From Bradyrhizobium sp. Ec3.3 (GTDB lineage Bacteria; Pseudomonadota; Alphaproteobacteria; Rhizobiales; Xanthobacteraceae), in NCBI RefSeq assembly GCF_000472925.1, contig NZ_AXAS01000046.1:158-64157 (forward strand): a stretch of DNA of 64,000 nt, read 5' to 3'. Of this stretch, positions 25,515 to 34,313 are shown one piece after another. The notes beneath the pieces were generated by a model that ran no database searches, was not told where the DNA came from, and saw only the letters and a list, made by a program, of their open reading frames with translations. Made by a program: the position numbers and the translations under genes. Positions within the stretch are counted from its first letter, which is position 1. Each line of letters opens with the position of its first letter.

Positions 25515-26579
25515 ATGAGCGTGACACGTAGGACTCTCATCAAGGCCGGTGCAGCCACGATTGCATTCCCGACGATCATCAGCCGGGCATCGTCGCAGGA
25601 TGCCAAGCAGGTCCATATCGGCGTCTACAACTCCGCGCTGGGCAAGCTCATCCAGAAGGAGGTCATTCCCAAGTTCGAGGCGGAATTCAAATGCCGCGTC
25701 TTCACGATCGAGGGGGCGACGCTCTCCAATATCGCCGCGCTTCGCGCGACCCGTGACGCGCCGCGGTACAGCGTCATGATGATGGACGATGTCGGCATAC
25801 CCCAGGCGAAGCAGGAGGGGCTCATCGACAAGCTCGACGCGAGCAAGATCCCCAATCTCGCGAAAGTATATCCGCGCTACATCTTCGAGGAGGGCTACGG
25901 AGTCGGGTTCTCGATCTCCAGTGCAGCCCTGTTCATCAATCCGCAGGTGACCAAGCCGATCGAGAGCTATGAGCAGATCTTCGATGCGAAATATCGCAAG
26001 CAGATTCTCCTGAACACGCCCAAGAATACCCAAAGTGTGCTCATGCTCATCGTCGCAACATCGCTGGCGACGGGCAAGCCGCTCAAGGAGGCGCAGTATC
26101 TCGTCGACAACGGCTGGGACAAGCTGGCTGCACTCAAGCCGAATGTTCTCACGATCTATGACAGCGAGGCGCAGGTGCTCCAGGTTGCGCAGGGGCAGGC
26201 GACGATCGGCGGCATCGAATATTCGAAGGCGATCTATCCGCACACGGCTAAGGGCATGCCGATCGACATGACGTTCCCCAAGGAAGGCGCGTTCACGGGC
26301 ATCAACAGCATGACGCTGGTCAAGAATGCGCCGGAGCCGGAATTGGGCGCGGCATTCATCAACCGAATCCTGGAGCCGTCGGTCGCCAAGATGCTGTCCG
26401 AGCAGACGCTCAGCGCGCCTTCGGTCAGCGGCATCGACTTCAAGCCGGAGACGGCGAAGTTCCTCGCGTACCCCGATACCAAGGCGACCGATCTCGGGCT
26501 CTTCACGCCGGACTGGAAGTTCATCGTTCCGCGCCGCGGCCCCTGGCTGGAGCGCTATAATCAGGTGTTCACGAGCTGA
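25515..26579 (+). CDS. ABC transporter substrate-binding protein (family 1, PotD/polyamine-like)
   Basis: 354 residues. The N-terminus VTRRTLIKAGAATIAFP has twin arginines and a mild hydrophobic stretch, so export by the Tat path is likely. The mature part is a class II binding protein of the spermidine/putrescine/iron group: VYNSALGKLIQKEVIPKFE near the start and LVKNAPEPELGAAFINRIL near residue 275. It is preceded by GGAG and followed at 11 bases by the ATPase gene. The ligand is not known. Confidence 0.85.
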   Translation: MSVTRRTLIKAGAATIAFPTIISRASSQDAKQVHIGVYNSALGKLIQKEVIPKFEAEFKCRVFTIEGATLSNIAALRATRDAPRYSVMMMDDVGIPQAKQEGLIDKLDASKIPNLAKVYPRYIFEEGYGVGFSISSAALFINPQVTKPIESYEQIFDAKYRKQILLNTPKNTQSVLMLIVATSLATGKPLKEAQYLVDNGWDKLAALKPNVLTIYDSEAQVLQVAQGQATIGGIEYSKAIYPHTAKGMPIDMTFPKEGAFTGINSMTLVKNAPEPELGAAFINRILEPSVAKMLSEQTLSAPSVSGIDFKPETAKFLAYPDTKATDLGLFTPDWKFIVPRRGPWLERYNQVFTS

Positions 26580-26590
26580 GCGGAGCAGCC

Positions 26591-27685
26591 ATGAAGTCGT
26601 CCGAGGTCAGGCTTGAACGCCTCTGCAAGGAATACAACCGCATGGTCGCGGTCGACAACGTGTCCCTGACGATCGAGCCGGGCCATATGATCGCTCTGCT
26701 CGGTCCAAGCGGATGTGGCAAGACCACCTGCCTTCGCATGATCGCCGGCCTGATCCATCCGACTTCCGGCGACGTCTTCGTGAACAATCAAAGGATGACC
26801 GGCGTCCCGGTGCATCGTCGCAACGTCGGCATGCTGTTTCAGAACTACGCGCTGTTTCCGCATCTCACCGTCGAGGAGAACATTGCATTCGGCCTCGAGA
26901 TGCGTGGGATCGCCAGGGCGGAGGCCGCGCAGAAAGTGGCTTCGGCGCTCAACCTCGTTCAGCTATCGAACTTCGGGAAGCGGTATCCCGCCCAGCTCTC
27001 CGGTGGCCAGCAGCAGCGCGTCGCACTGGGGCGGGCCCTGGTGATCGAGCCGGCGATGCTGCTGCTCGACGAGCCGCTGGGAGCGCTGGACAAGGGGCTG
27101 CGCGAAAGCATGCAGGTGGAGTTGCGGGCCCTCCAGCGCCGGCTGGGTTTGACCACGATCATGGTGACCCACGATCAGGACGAAGCCCTGACAATGGCGG
27201 ACCAGATCGTGGTGATGCGAGACGGCAAACTCGAGCAGGTCGGCTCCGCAACCGAGATCTACCAACGGCCGACGTCGAAGTTCGTCGCGAAGTTCATTGG
27301 TGCCTCCAATCTGTTCGAGGGCCAGGTCGAGCAGCGGAATGGAAACGGCGCAATCGTCCGTGTGTCGCAGGGTTTGAGCCTGTTGGTCGACGAGGTTCCG
27401 GCGTCGGCCGCCGACGTCATGGTCTCGATCAGGCCGGAGGCCATCGTCGTCGAGGAGGCCGGCCAGAGCGGTGCCGTGGGTCGCCCCAACAGCGTCGCTG
27501 CGCGTGTCGATCAGGTCGTCTATCGCGGCTTCGTCAGTCACTATTATCTGAAGATGGCGAGCGGCGAGCAGCTCATCGTATTCGAGCAGAATCAATCGCA
27601 GCAGTCCGGCTTCCGTTACTCGGTCGGCCAGGAAGTCGTTGCAAGCTGGAATGCACCGAGCAATCACGTGATCGCGCGTCACTGA
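26591..27685 (+). CDS. ABC transporter ATP-binding protein (PotA type)
   Basis: 364 residues. P-loop GPSGCGKTT near 38, Q-loop FQNYALFPH, signature LSGGQQQRVALGRAL, Walker B LLLDEPLGALD and switch His in VTHDQDEAL are all canonical. The last 110 residues form a TOBE regulatory domain. It powers the importer encoded by the three genes upstream. Confidence 0.93.
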   Translation: MKSSEVRLERLCKEYNRMVAVDNVSLTIEPGHMIALLGPSGCGKTTCLRMIAGLIHPTSGDVFVNNQRMTGVPVHRRNVGMLFQNYALFPHLTVEENIAFGLEMRGIARAEAAQKVASALNLVQLSNFGKRYPAQLSGGQQQRVALGRALVIEPAMLLLDEPLGALDKGLRESMQVELRALQRRLGLTTIMVTHDQDEALTMADQIVVMRDGKLEQVGSATEIYQRPTSKFVAKFIGASNLFEGQVEQRNGNGAIVRVSQGLSLLVDEVPASAADVMVSIRPEAIVVEEAGQSGAVGRPNSVAARVDQVVYRGFVSHYYLKMASGEQLIVFEQNQSQQSGFRYSVGQEVVASWNAPSNHVIARH

Positions 27686-27881
27686 CCTTTGGACGCGCAA
27701 GAGGCGGGCGGGTCGCGCAACGCAAGTCGACGCGCGTCAGGCCGCGTCCGCAACTGAGCCGCCTCGCCAGTGATCGATATCCGCTATACCGGCAGAGCGA
27801 TAACGTCTTGGATCGCATCGCGCCGGATACCTAGATTGAAGATGGCGACGCTCTGCCGTGCGCCGTTTTCCGGGGTAACCC

Positions 27882-28577
27882 TTGTCGATCAATCATCATG
27901 CCTCTCCCTTCGTCGGCGTGCTCGAGAAGGATCCGAAGATCAGCCTGATCGGCACGCTGGCGATGCTGGTGGAGGCGCCGGGAGAGTTCGACCTGGTTCA
28001 GCAGGGACGGATCTGGGCTCTTGCCGACGCGCTCTCGTCCTGGCCCAACGTTCAGGAAGCCGTTGTTGGCGTCACCAACGTCATGCTCGCATTCGAGCAG
28101 CCACCGGATGATATCGACGCGCTGGGAGCGTCGCTCATCGAACTGTGGCATCGACTCGCCCCGCGCAACGCCGACGGCAAGCTGATCGAGATTCCAGTCG
28201 TCTATGGCGGCGAACTCGGCTTCGACCTGCCGGCAGTGGCCGCACGCGCAGGCTTATTGGAGCGCGAGGTGATCAGGATCCACAGCGAGGGGGAGTACAC
28301 GGTCTGCGCGATCGCAAGCTCGCCAGGCTTCGGCTACCTCCACGGCCTCGATCCACGCATCTACATGCCGCGCAAATCCGTGCCGTCGCTCAACATGCGC
28401 GCGGGCTCGGTGACCATCGGCGGGATGCAGACCGGCGTCGCTGCCCTGGACAGCCCGAACGGCTGGAACGCGATTGGCTGGGCTCCCGTAGCGATGTTCG
28501 ATCCCCGGCTGGAGCAGCCGTCGCTCATGATGCCAGGCGACCGTGTCCGGTTCAGAATTGATCGGATTGAGCTGTGA
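27882..28577 (+). CDS. pxpB: 5-oxoprolinase subunit B (PxpB/KipI family)
   Basis: 231 residues, TTG start with only a weak ribosome site, so the first ten residues are uncertain. The family core is clear: GFGYLHGLDPRIYMPRK, then AGSVTIGGMQTGVAALDSPNGW (quoted in part) near residue 180. With PxpC and PxpA it forms the ATP-dependent 5-oxoprolinase that opens pyroglutamate to glutamate. It overlaps pxpC by GTGA. A paralogue lies at 31793-32455. Confidence 0.88.
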   Translation: MSINHHASPFVGVLEKDPKISLIGTLAMLVEAPGEFDLVQQGRIWALADALSSWPNVQEAVVGVTNVMLAFEQPPDDIDALGASLIELWHRLAPRNADGKLIEIPVVYGGELGFDLPAVAARAGLLEREVIRIHSEGEYTVCAIASSPGFGYLHGLDPRIYMPRKSVPSLNMRAGSVTIGGMQTGVAALDSPNGWNAIGWAPVAMFDPRLEQPSLMMPGDRVRFRIDRIEL

Positions 28578-29551
28578 TCGAGATCCTCGCCAGCCACGCC
28601 TTCAACACCATTCAGGACCTCGGCCGTCGCGGCGCGCGCCGTTTCGGCGTCAGCCCGTCCGGCGCGATGGATCCCGTCGCGCTCGAAGCCGGAAATGCGC
28701 TGCTCGGCAACGACGGTGATGCCGCGAGCATCGAGGTGCAGACCTTTCCGTTCCGCCTGCGCTTTCTGGCAGACATGGCGTTTGCGCTCACGGGGGCCGA
28801 TCACGACGCGACGCTCGCCGGCCGGACCGTCCCACCCTGGTGGTGCATGCGGGCCAGCGCAGGAGACATTCTCACGATCGCCTCGCCAAGGCGCGGTGCG
28901 CGCGTCTATGTGGCGTTCGAAGGAGGCATCGACGTGCCGCGCGTGCTGGGCTCGCGCAGTACGCATCTGCGCGCCGGCTTCGGTGGACTGGAGGGGCGCC
29001 CCTTGCAGGCAGGCGATATCGTGCCGACCGGGAGCGCACGGAATGATGCGTCCAAGCACGTCGACTTCGGCGCCGAGCCGCCTGATATGGCAATTGCCGG
29101 TTCCGAGCCCGCGGAGGACCGCGTGCTGCGTGTGCGTGTCATGCGCGCCGGAGAGCACATACTGTTTTCGGAGGCGATGCGCGCGACGTTCTGGTCGACG
29201 AAGTGGAAGATCAGCGCCCGGAGCGACCGGGGAGGATATCGTCTGACCGGAAGCAAGCTGACATTGGCCGCACCGGTTGAGATGCGCTCGCACGGCGTGG
29301 TGGCAGGCGTGGTGCAAGTGCCGCCGGCCGGTGAGCCGATCATCCAGATGAGCGACGCCAACACTGCCGGGGGCTACCCGAAGATTGCCGCCGTGATCCA
29401 GGCCGATCTCTGGCGGCTCGGCCAGGCGCCGCCGGGCTCATTCATCGCCTTCGAGGAGGTCGGCTATCAGGACGCCGTCGCAGCCATGGCACCCGTCACC
29501 AGCTATCTTGCCGGGCTACGCGCAACCGCCGACCTTTATCGCGCACTTTGA
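28574..29551 (+). CDS. pxpC: 5-oxoprolinase subunit C (PxpC/KipA family)
   Basis: 325 residues, GTG start within the pxpB stop. Typical motifs: TIQDLGRRGARRFGVSPSGAMD near residue 12 (quoted in part), YVAFEGGIDVPRVLGSRSTHLRAGFGG near 110 (quoted in part), and EPIIQMSDANTAGGYPKIA near 255. The cyclophilin-like domains of PxpB and PxpC build the catalytic complex. A paralogue lies at 30813-31796. Confidence 0.9.
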   Translation: MIEILASHAFNTIQDLGRRGARRFGVSPSGAMDPVALEAGNALLGNDGDAASIEVQTFPFRLRFLADMAFALTGADHDATLAGRTVPPWWCMRASAGDILTIASPRRGARVYVAFEGGIDVPRVLGSRSTHLRAGFGGLEGRPLQAGDIVPTGSARNDASKHVDFGAEPPDMAIAGSEPAEDRVLRVRVMRAGEHILFSEAMRATFWSTKWKISARSDRGGYRLTGSKLTLAAPVEMRSHGVVAGVVQVPPAGEPIIQMSDANTAGGYPKIAAVIQADLWRLGQAPPGSFIAFEEVGYQDAVAAMAPVTSYLAGLRATADLYRAL

Positions 29552-29587
29552 GATGGACGGCCGCAACAAACAAGGGATGGTGCAAAC

Positions 29588-30355
29588 ATGAAAATCGGCA
29601 TCAATTCGGACATGGGCGAAGGTTTTGGCAATTATCGCATCTGCGACGATGAGGCGCTGATGGGTATCGTCTCCTCGGCCAATGTAGCTTGCGGCTTCCA
29701 TGCCGGCGATCCCATCATCATGGATCGCATGGTGCGGATGGCCAAGGCGAAAGGGGTTGAGGTCGGCGCCCATCCAGGGCTGCCGGATCTTCTCGGGTTC
29801 GGTCGCCGAGTGATCCAGATGGACGCTGCCGAGCTCGAGAAGCACATGGTTTACCAGATCGGTGCGCTCCAGGCGATTGCGACCAATGCCGGCCATCGCG
29901 TGACCCATGTCAGCTTCCATGCTGCGATGGGCAACATGGTGAACGCGGATCCCGACATGGCCGACGTCGTTGCGCGTGCGATCGCGGCCATCAATCGCGA
30001 CTTCATTGTATTCTCACAGCCTGACGCCGAGATCGTGCGTGCCGCGCGCAAGGTCGGCTTACGGGTGCTGACGCTGTTTCTCGCCGATCGCGCCTATGAT
30101 GAGAATGCGCACCTCGTGTCCCGCAAGCTCCCCAATTCGGTCATTACCTCGCCGGAAGCCGTTGCGGAGCGGGTTACCCGCTTCCTGGACAGTGGGACGG
30201 TGAAGACGATCGAAGGCAAGTCGATCAAGGTCGACGCGCGCTCGATTCTCATTCACAGCGATACGCCCGGCTCCGTGAACCTGGCGGCCACCGTGAGGCG
30301 CGTGGTAGAGCAGGGCGGCGGCGAAGTTGCGCCAGCGACAGTATTGGTCGGGTAA
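29588..30355 (+). CDS. pxpA: 5-oxoprolinase subunit A (PxpA, LamB/YcsF family)
   Basis: 255 residues. The N-terminal INSDMGEGFGNY and NVACGFHAGDP segments are the hallmark of the LamB/YcsF TIM-barrel family, followed by EVGAHPGLPDLLGFGRR. AAGGGATGG precedes the start and the gap after pxpC is 36 bases, so pxpBCA form one operon. The family usually has GAHPSYPDREGFGRR; the changes in this loop are mild. It ends 41 bases from the convergent carboxylase operon. Confidence 0.9.
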   Translation: MKIGINSDMGEGFGNYRICDDEALMGIVSSANVACGFHAGDPIIMDRMVRMAKAKGVEVGAHPGLPDLLGFGRRVIQMDAAELEKHMVYQIGALQAIATNAGHRVTHVSFHAAMGNMVNADPDMADVVARAIAAINRDFIVFSQPDAEIVRAARKVGLRVLTLFLADRAYDENAHLVSRKLPNSVITSPEAVAERVTRFLDSGTVKTIEGKSIKVDARSILIHSDTPGSVNLAATVRRVVEQGGGEVAPATVLVG

Positions 30356-30396
30356 TGCGATAGTTGCGGGTAGGTCGCCGCGTACCGTCGCTCAGG

Positions 30397-30810
30397 TCAG
30401 GCGGTCTCAGCGGTCGGACGAATGCTGGCGATCGGCGTTCCGTAGCCGACCATCGCGCCTGCCTCCGCGGTGATCGCATCGAGGATGCCGGCGGCCGGCG
30501 AAAGCACGGGTGCATAGAGCAGCCCGATCTTGACGAGGCCGACGATCGCGCCGGCTTCGATCTGCTGGCCGGGTTCGGCGAACGGCTTCGCCCGCCACGG
30601 GTGCGTGGCGAGAAAATGTCCGGCAACATCCGCCTTGGCAATCACGAGCGTCTCTTCGGAAGAGCTGATTGCGTCGGCGCGCACCGACGATGTCATGCCG
30701 ATCGCGCTCGTTTCCATGACGAGCTTCAGGGACTGTCCCTCGTCGTCGATCTCGATCGATGTGACGCCGGACGTCTCCAGCAACTTCGCCAGGCGTTCGA
30801 TATGGGTCAT
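30397..30810 (-). CDS. Biotin-carrier-like protein lacking the biotinylation lysine
   Basis: 137 residues. It resembles the AccB family: an N-terminal THIERLAKLLETSGV helix, a middle linker, then a biotinyl/lipoyl-type fold starting GQQIEAGAIVGLVKIG. Aligned without gaps to the carrier at 33807-34268, the position of its EAMKT lysine is a leucine, and the only nearby lysine (LVKIG) is three residues earlier. It is therefore unlikely to be biotinylated by the usual rule. It starts three bases after the pxpC-like stop; an ATG four codons upstream (30822) is possible. Possibly a structural subunit. Confidence 0.65.
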   Translation of the reverse strand: MTHIERLAKLLETSGVTSIEIDDEGQSLKLVMETSAIGMTSSVRADAISSSEETLVIAKADVAGHFLATHPWRAKPFAEPGQQIEAGAIVGLVKIGLLYAPVLSPAAGILDAITAEAGAMVGYGTPIASIRPTAETA

Positions 30811-30812
30811 GT

Positions 30813-31796
30813 CTATCGGCATCCTTGAAGCTCCGCGAAAAGGCGAACATCGGCCCTGAGCCGATCGAGATAGACCGAGACTTCGTCCTCTGCTGCTAGC
30901 GCGTCCGCATAGGCCGTCTGCTCGAAGCGCAGTGTGCTGCCGAGCCGCGCCTGTGCAACGCGCCACATGTCGGCCTTGATCACGGTCGCGATTTTCGGAT
31001 AGCCACCGGAGGTCTGCGCGTCGCGCATCTGTATGATGGGCTGCCCGTTCGGCGGGATCTGGATGACACCCGCGACGATGCCGTGAGACCGCTTTTCGAT
31101 CGGCGAGACTGGATTTACCGCGGGGCCTTGCAGCCGATAGCCGTAGCGGTTGCTCTGTGGCGTGATCTTCCAGCCGCTGCGCCAGAACAATTTTTGCGCG
31201 GTACTATCGAACGCGTCGTATTCGCCAGCGATGATGACCCTGACGGTGGTATCGCCGGCCGGCATGTTCGGTCGGGCGAGAACGAGATCGGCCGGCCCGA
31301 CCCCGAGATCGCTGGTCTCCGCGGACGGGTTGGGCGCGGCGCAAGGCAGGACATCACCCGTTTGTAACGGTCGCCCCTCAAAGCCGCCAAATTCGCCGCG
31401 AAACTGCGTACTGCGCGATCCCAAAACGACGGGGACGTCGATGCCGCCGCTCAGGGTGAGATAGCTTCGTGCACCACGGGACATCGCCTTGATGGTGAGA
31501 ATCTCCCCGGTGTGGGCTCGCGATCGCCACCACGGCGGGATTGCGCGGCCTCCGACGTCGGCCTCGACCTCGGCGCCCGTCAGCGCGAAGGCCCTATCGC
31601 GGCCAAAGCGAAGCTTGAACGGGGTTACCGGGATTTCGATGCCGGCCGCGTTCTCGTCGTTGCCCAGGAGAATGTTGCCGGCGCGCAAGGCGACGTCGTC
31701 CATCGCGCCCGACGTGCCAACCCCGAACCGATACTGCTCGAAGCGCCCCAAATCCTGGACGCTGGTCGGCCCGAGCGCGGAGAGGATCTCGATCAA
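30813..31796 (-). CDS. PxpC/KipA-family protein, second copy (AHS2 domain)
   Basis: 327 residues, with the same motifs as the 28574 gene: SVQDLGRFEQYRFGVGTSGAMD (quoted in part), LTLSGGIDVPVVLGSRSTQF and QPIIQMRDAQTSGGYPKIA. Yet it is clearly diverged. It overlaps the PxpB-like gene by four bases. Its neighbours are a biotin carboxylase and biotin carriers, not PxpA, which suggests it is part of a biotin-dependent enzyme of the urea carboxylase kind. Confidence 0.85.
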   Translation of the reverse strand: MIEILSALGPTSVQDLGRFEQYRFGVGTSGAMDDVALRAGNILLGNDENAAGIEIPVTPFKLRFGRDRAFALTGAEVEADVGGRAIPPWWRSRAHTGEILTIKAMSRGARSYLTLSGGIDVPVVLGSRSTQFRGEFGGFEGRPLQTGDVLPCAAPNPSAETSDLGVGPADLVLARPNMPAGDTTVRVIIAGEYDAFDSTAQKLFWRSGWKITPQSNRYGYRLQGPAVNPVSPIEKRSHGIVAGVIQIPPNGQPIIQMRDAQTSGGYPKIATVIKADMWRVAQARLGSTLRFEQTAYADALAAEDEVSVYLDRLRADVRLFAELQGCR

Positions 31797-32455
31797 CGAA
31801 TCACCCGTTCAATCTCGAACCGGATGGTGTCGCCCGGCGCAAGCGCAGCCGGCGTCGTCCAGCACGGATCGAAGAATATCCAGCTCGTGTGCCCGATGGC
31901 GTGCCAGCCGCTCGGGCCCGGTGAGGCCGAAACGCCCGTCTGCGATCCTCCGATGGAGACCGAGCCGCCCGCGGAGCGCTGGAGCGGAGTCTGACGCCTG
32001 GGCATCGATATCCGCGGATCCATGCCGCCGAGGTAGCAATAGCCGGGGTGGCTGCCCAGCGCGAAGACGGTGTAAAGGGGCGCAGCGTGGATAGACACCA
32101 CGTCGTCGATGGACATGCCGCAATGATTGGCAACAGCCTGGAGCGAAGCGCCGATTTCACCGCCATAGGTCACAGGCAGCCTGATCTCGCGGCCGCCGAT
32201 CGTGAGCTCCTGCGCTTCATTCCAGGCATCGTTGAGCGCGGCCATCAAGGTACTCGGATCGCGCGGCGGCGTCTCGAAGGTCAACATCAGGTTCGTGATG
32301 AGGGGAATTGCCTCGCGGATTCCCGGCCATTTCGAGGCCGTCGTTGCGAGGGTCCAGATGCGCCGCTGGTGCGGCAGGTCGAACGGGCCGGGCGCCTCGA
32401 ACAAGATTGCTGTCGTCCCGAGCAGGCTGATCCGCGGCCGGTCGCTCGCCGTCAT
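31793..32455 (-). CDS. PxpB/KipI-family protein, second copy (AHS1 domain)
   Basis: 220 residues from the ATG that overlaps the biotin carboxylase stop (ATGA). The core GYCYLGGMDPRISMPRRQTP and GSVSIGGSQTGVSASPGPSGW (quoted in part) match the family. It is diverged from the 27882 copy. With the PxpC-like partner it corresponds to the AHS1 and AHS2 domains found inside urea carboxylase. Confidence 0.85.
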   Translation of the reverse strand: MTASDRPRISLLGTTAILFEAPGPFDLPHQRRIWTLATTASKWPGIREAIPLITNLMLTFETPPRDPSTLMAALNDAWNEAQELTIGGREIRLPVTYGGEIGASLQAVANHCGMSIDDVVSIHAAPLYTVFALGSHPGYCYLGGMDPRISMPRRQTPLQRSAGGSVSIGGSQTGVSASPGPSGWHAIGHTSWIFFDPCWTTPAALAPGDTIRFEIERVIR

Positions 32456-33807
32456 TGCGCAGCCACCCGCGCAGCCATCCAATGTTCGAGATGGTGGATG
32501 TCGCAGCCACCGCGACGGAACGCGGGATCAGCGAGAATGGCCTGATGCAGCGGCACATTGGTTCGGATGCCATCGGCGCGCAACTCGGACAGCGCGACGC
32601 GCGCGCGCGCCAGGGCTTCATCGCGTGTGCTGCCATGGGCGATGAGTTTGCCGATCAGCGAGTCGTAGTGACGAGGAACAGGAGCGCCGGAGGCCATGTG
32701 AGTATCGACGCGGATGCCTATGCCGCCGGGAACATCCCAGCGCGTGACCGTGCCCGGCGAGGGGGCGAACGTGGCGGGATCCTCGGCATTGATACGAAAC
32801 TCGATCGCATGGCCGACGCGCCTGATGTCGGCCTGCGCGATCAGCAACGGCTCACCCCGCGCGATGCGGATCTGCTCCTTGACGATGTCGATCCCGGTGG
32901 TCATCTCGGTGACGGGGTGCTCGACCTGGACGCGAGTGTTCATCTCGATGAAGAAGAACTGGCCGTCCTCGTAGAGGAATTCGAACGTGCCCGCGCCCCG
33001 GTAGCCGATGCGCCGGCAGGCTTCGACGCAGCTCAGGCCGACCTGCTCGACGAGCGCGCGGTCGATGCCAGGAGCGGGCGCCTCCTCGACGACCTTCTGG
33101 TTCCTGCGCTGGAGCGAGCAGTCGCGATCGCCGAGCCAGAGATGGTTGTCGTGCTCATCGCAAAGGACCTGAATCTCGATATGGCGGGGCTTCTCGAGGA
33201 ACTTTTCGATGTAGACGGCCGGGTTCTTGAAGGCCTGGCTTGCCTCCGCACGTGTCAGCGCGAGTGCGTCATCCAGGTCGCGCTCATCGCGCACGATCCG
33301 CATGCCGCGCCCGCCGCCGCCGCCGGCCGCCTTGATGATGACGGGATATCCAATCTTGCGCGCGATGGCGCGCACCTCCGCCGGATCATCGGGCAAGGCG
33401 CTGTCCGGTCCAGGCACGCAAGGGACGCCAGCCAGCCGCATCGCCCGTTTGGCGGCGACCTTGTCGCCCATGGTCCGGATGCAGTCCGCCGGGGGGCCGA
33501 TGAAGGCGAGGCCGGCCTGCGCGACGCGTTCGGCGAATTCGGCACTTTCCGACAGAAATCCGTAGCCGGGATGAATGGCCTGGGCGCCGCTGACCTCCGC
33601 CGCAAGCAATATCGCGGCGGGATTGAGATAGGTCTTGCTCGCCGAGGCCGGCCCAATGCAGAGCGCCTGATCCGCGAGGGCGACATAGCGCGCGTCGCGA
33701 TCCGCTTCCGAGTGAACGACGACCGTCTTGAGGCCCATCGCCCGGCAGGCGCGCTGGATGCGAAACGCGATCTCACCTCGGTTGGCGATCAGGACCTTGT
33801 CGAACAT
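32452..33807 (-). CDS. Biotin carboxylase (AccC family)
   Basis: 451 residues, full length. Start MFDKVLIANRGEIAFRI, glycine-rich ATP loop KAAGGGGGRGMRIV, carboxylase motif GDRDCSLQRRNQKVVEEAPAP (quoted in part) and catalytic EMNTRVQVEHPVTEM are intact. It charges a biotin carrier with CO2 using ATP. It is the central gene of an operon with a carrier upstream and PxpB/PxpC-like genes downstream, and there is no carboxyltransferase gene (accA/accD) nearby. That points to a non-acyl-CoA acceptor. Confidence 0.93.
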   Translation of the reverse strand: MFDKVLIANRGEIAFRIQRACRAMGLKTVVVHSEADRDARYVALADQALCIGPASASKTYLNPAAILLAAEVSGAQAIHPGYGFLSESAEFAERVAQAGLAFIGPPADCIRTMGDKVAAKRAMRLAGVPCVPGPDSALPDDPAEVRAIARKIGYPVIIKAAGGGGGRGMRIVRDERDLDDALALTRAEASQAFKNPAVYIEKFLEKPRHIEIQVLCDEHDNHLWLGDRDCSLQRRNQKVVEEAPAPGIDRALVEQVGLSCVEACRRIGYRGAGTFEFLYEDGQFFFIEMNTRVQVEHPVTEMTTGIDIVKEQIRIARGEPLLIAQADIRRVGHAIEFRINAEDPATFAPSPGTVTRWDVPGGIGIRVDTHMASGAPVPRHYDSLIGKLIAHGSTRDEALARARVALSELRADGIRTNVPLHQAILADPAFRRGGCDIHHLEHWMAARVAAQ

Positions 33808-34268
33808 CAGGAAGGCCCCGCAGGAGCGATCCGGAACAGCGGCTGTCCTGCTTCGATCTCGTCACCGTTCTCTGCAAGGACAGCGAGGACGACGCCAGAT
33901 GTCTCGGCGGCGACGTCGATAAAGGTCTTCATCGCCTCGATGATGCAAATTTTCTGTCCGGCCTCGATTCTGGCACCGACCTCGACCAGCGGCGGCGCAT
34001 CCGGCGCCGCAGCTCGGTAGAATACGCCGTGCATGGGAGCCGATACGATGATCTCGTCGGTGCTAGCAGGGACCGGTGGGCGGGCAGCCTCGCGCCTGGC
34101 GACGTAAATTTCCTCCGATCCGGGCTCAGCAGCAGGCAGGGCGGGGACCGCTCCGCGCGCGGGGTTTTTCAGGATGCGAATGCGCGTCCCGTCTTGCGTC
34201 AGCTCCAGCTCCGCGATGCGGGATCGCGAGACCAGATTGATCAGTTGTTCGATTTTAGCGAGATCCAC
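33807..34268 (-). CDS. Biotin carboxyl carrier protein (AccB family)
   Basis: 153 residues. N-terminal helix MDLAKIEQLINLVSRSRIAEL (quoted in part), a Pro/Ala-rich linker around residues 45-70, then the biotinyl domain with a thumb-like loop and IIEAMKTFIDV, in which the lysine is the biotin site. The usual methionine after that lysine is threonine, as in several AccB proteins. It shares one base with the biotin carboxylase gene. The SDR gene lies 45 bases upstream in the same direction. Confidence 0.9.
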   Translation of the reverse strand: MDLAKIEQLINLVSRSRIAELELTQDGTRIRILKNPARGAVPALPAAEPGSEEIYVARREAARPPVPASTDEIIVSAPMHGVFYRAAAPDAPPLVEVGARIEAGQKICIIEAMKTFIDVAAETSGVVLAVLAENGDEIEAGQPLFRIAPAGPS

Positions 34269-34313
34269 GGTGATCGTCCTCTGCGTCGAGTCGCGATCCT
34301 TAGCCCTTCGTCC

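Noticed and set aside
29588..30355. LamB maltoporin
   Set aside because: The LamB/YcsF family name is historical; the protein has the TIM-barrel motifs of PxpA and no outer-membrane features.
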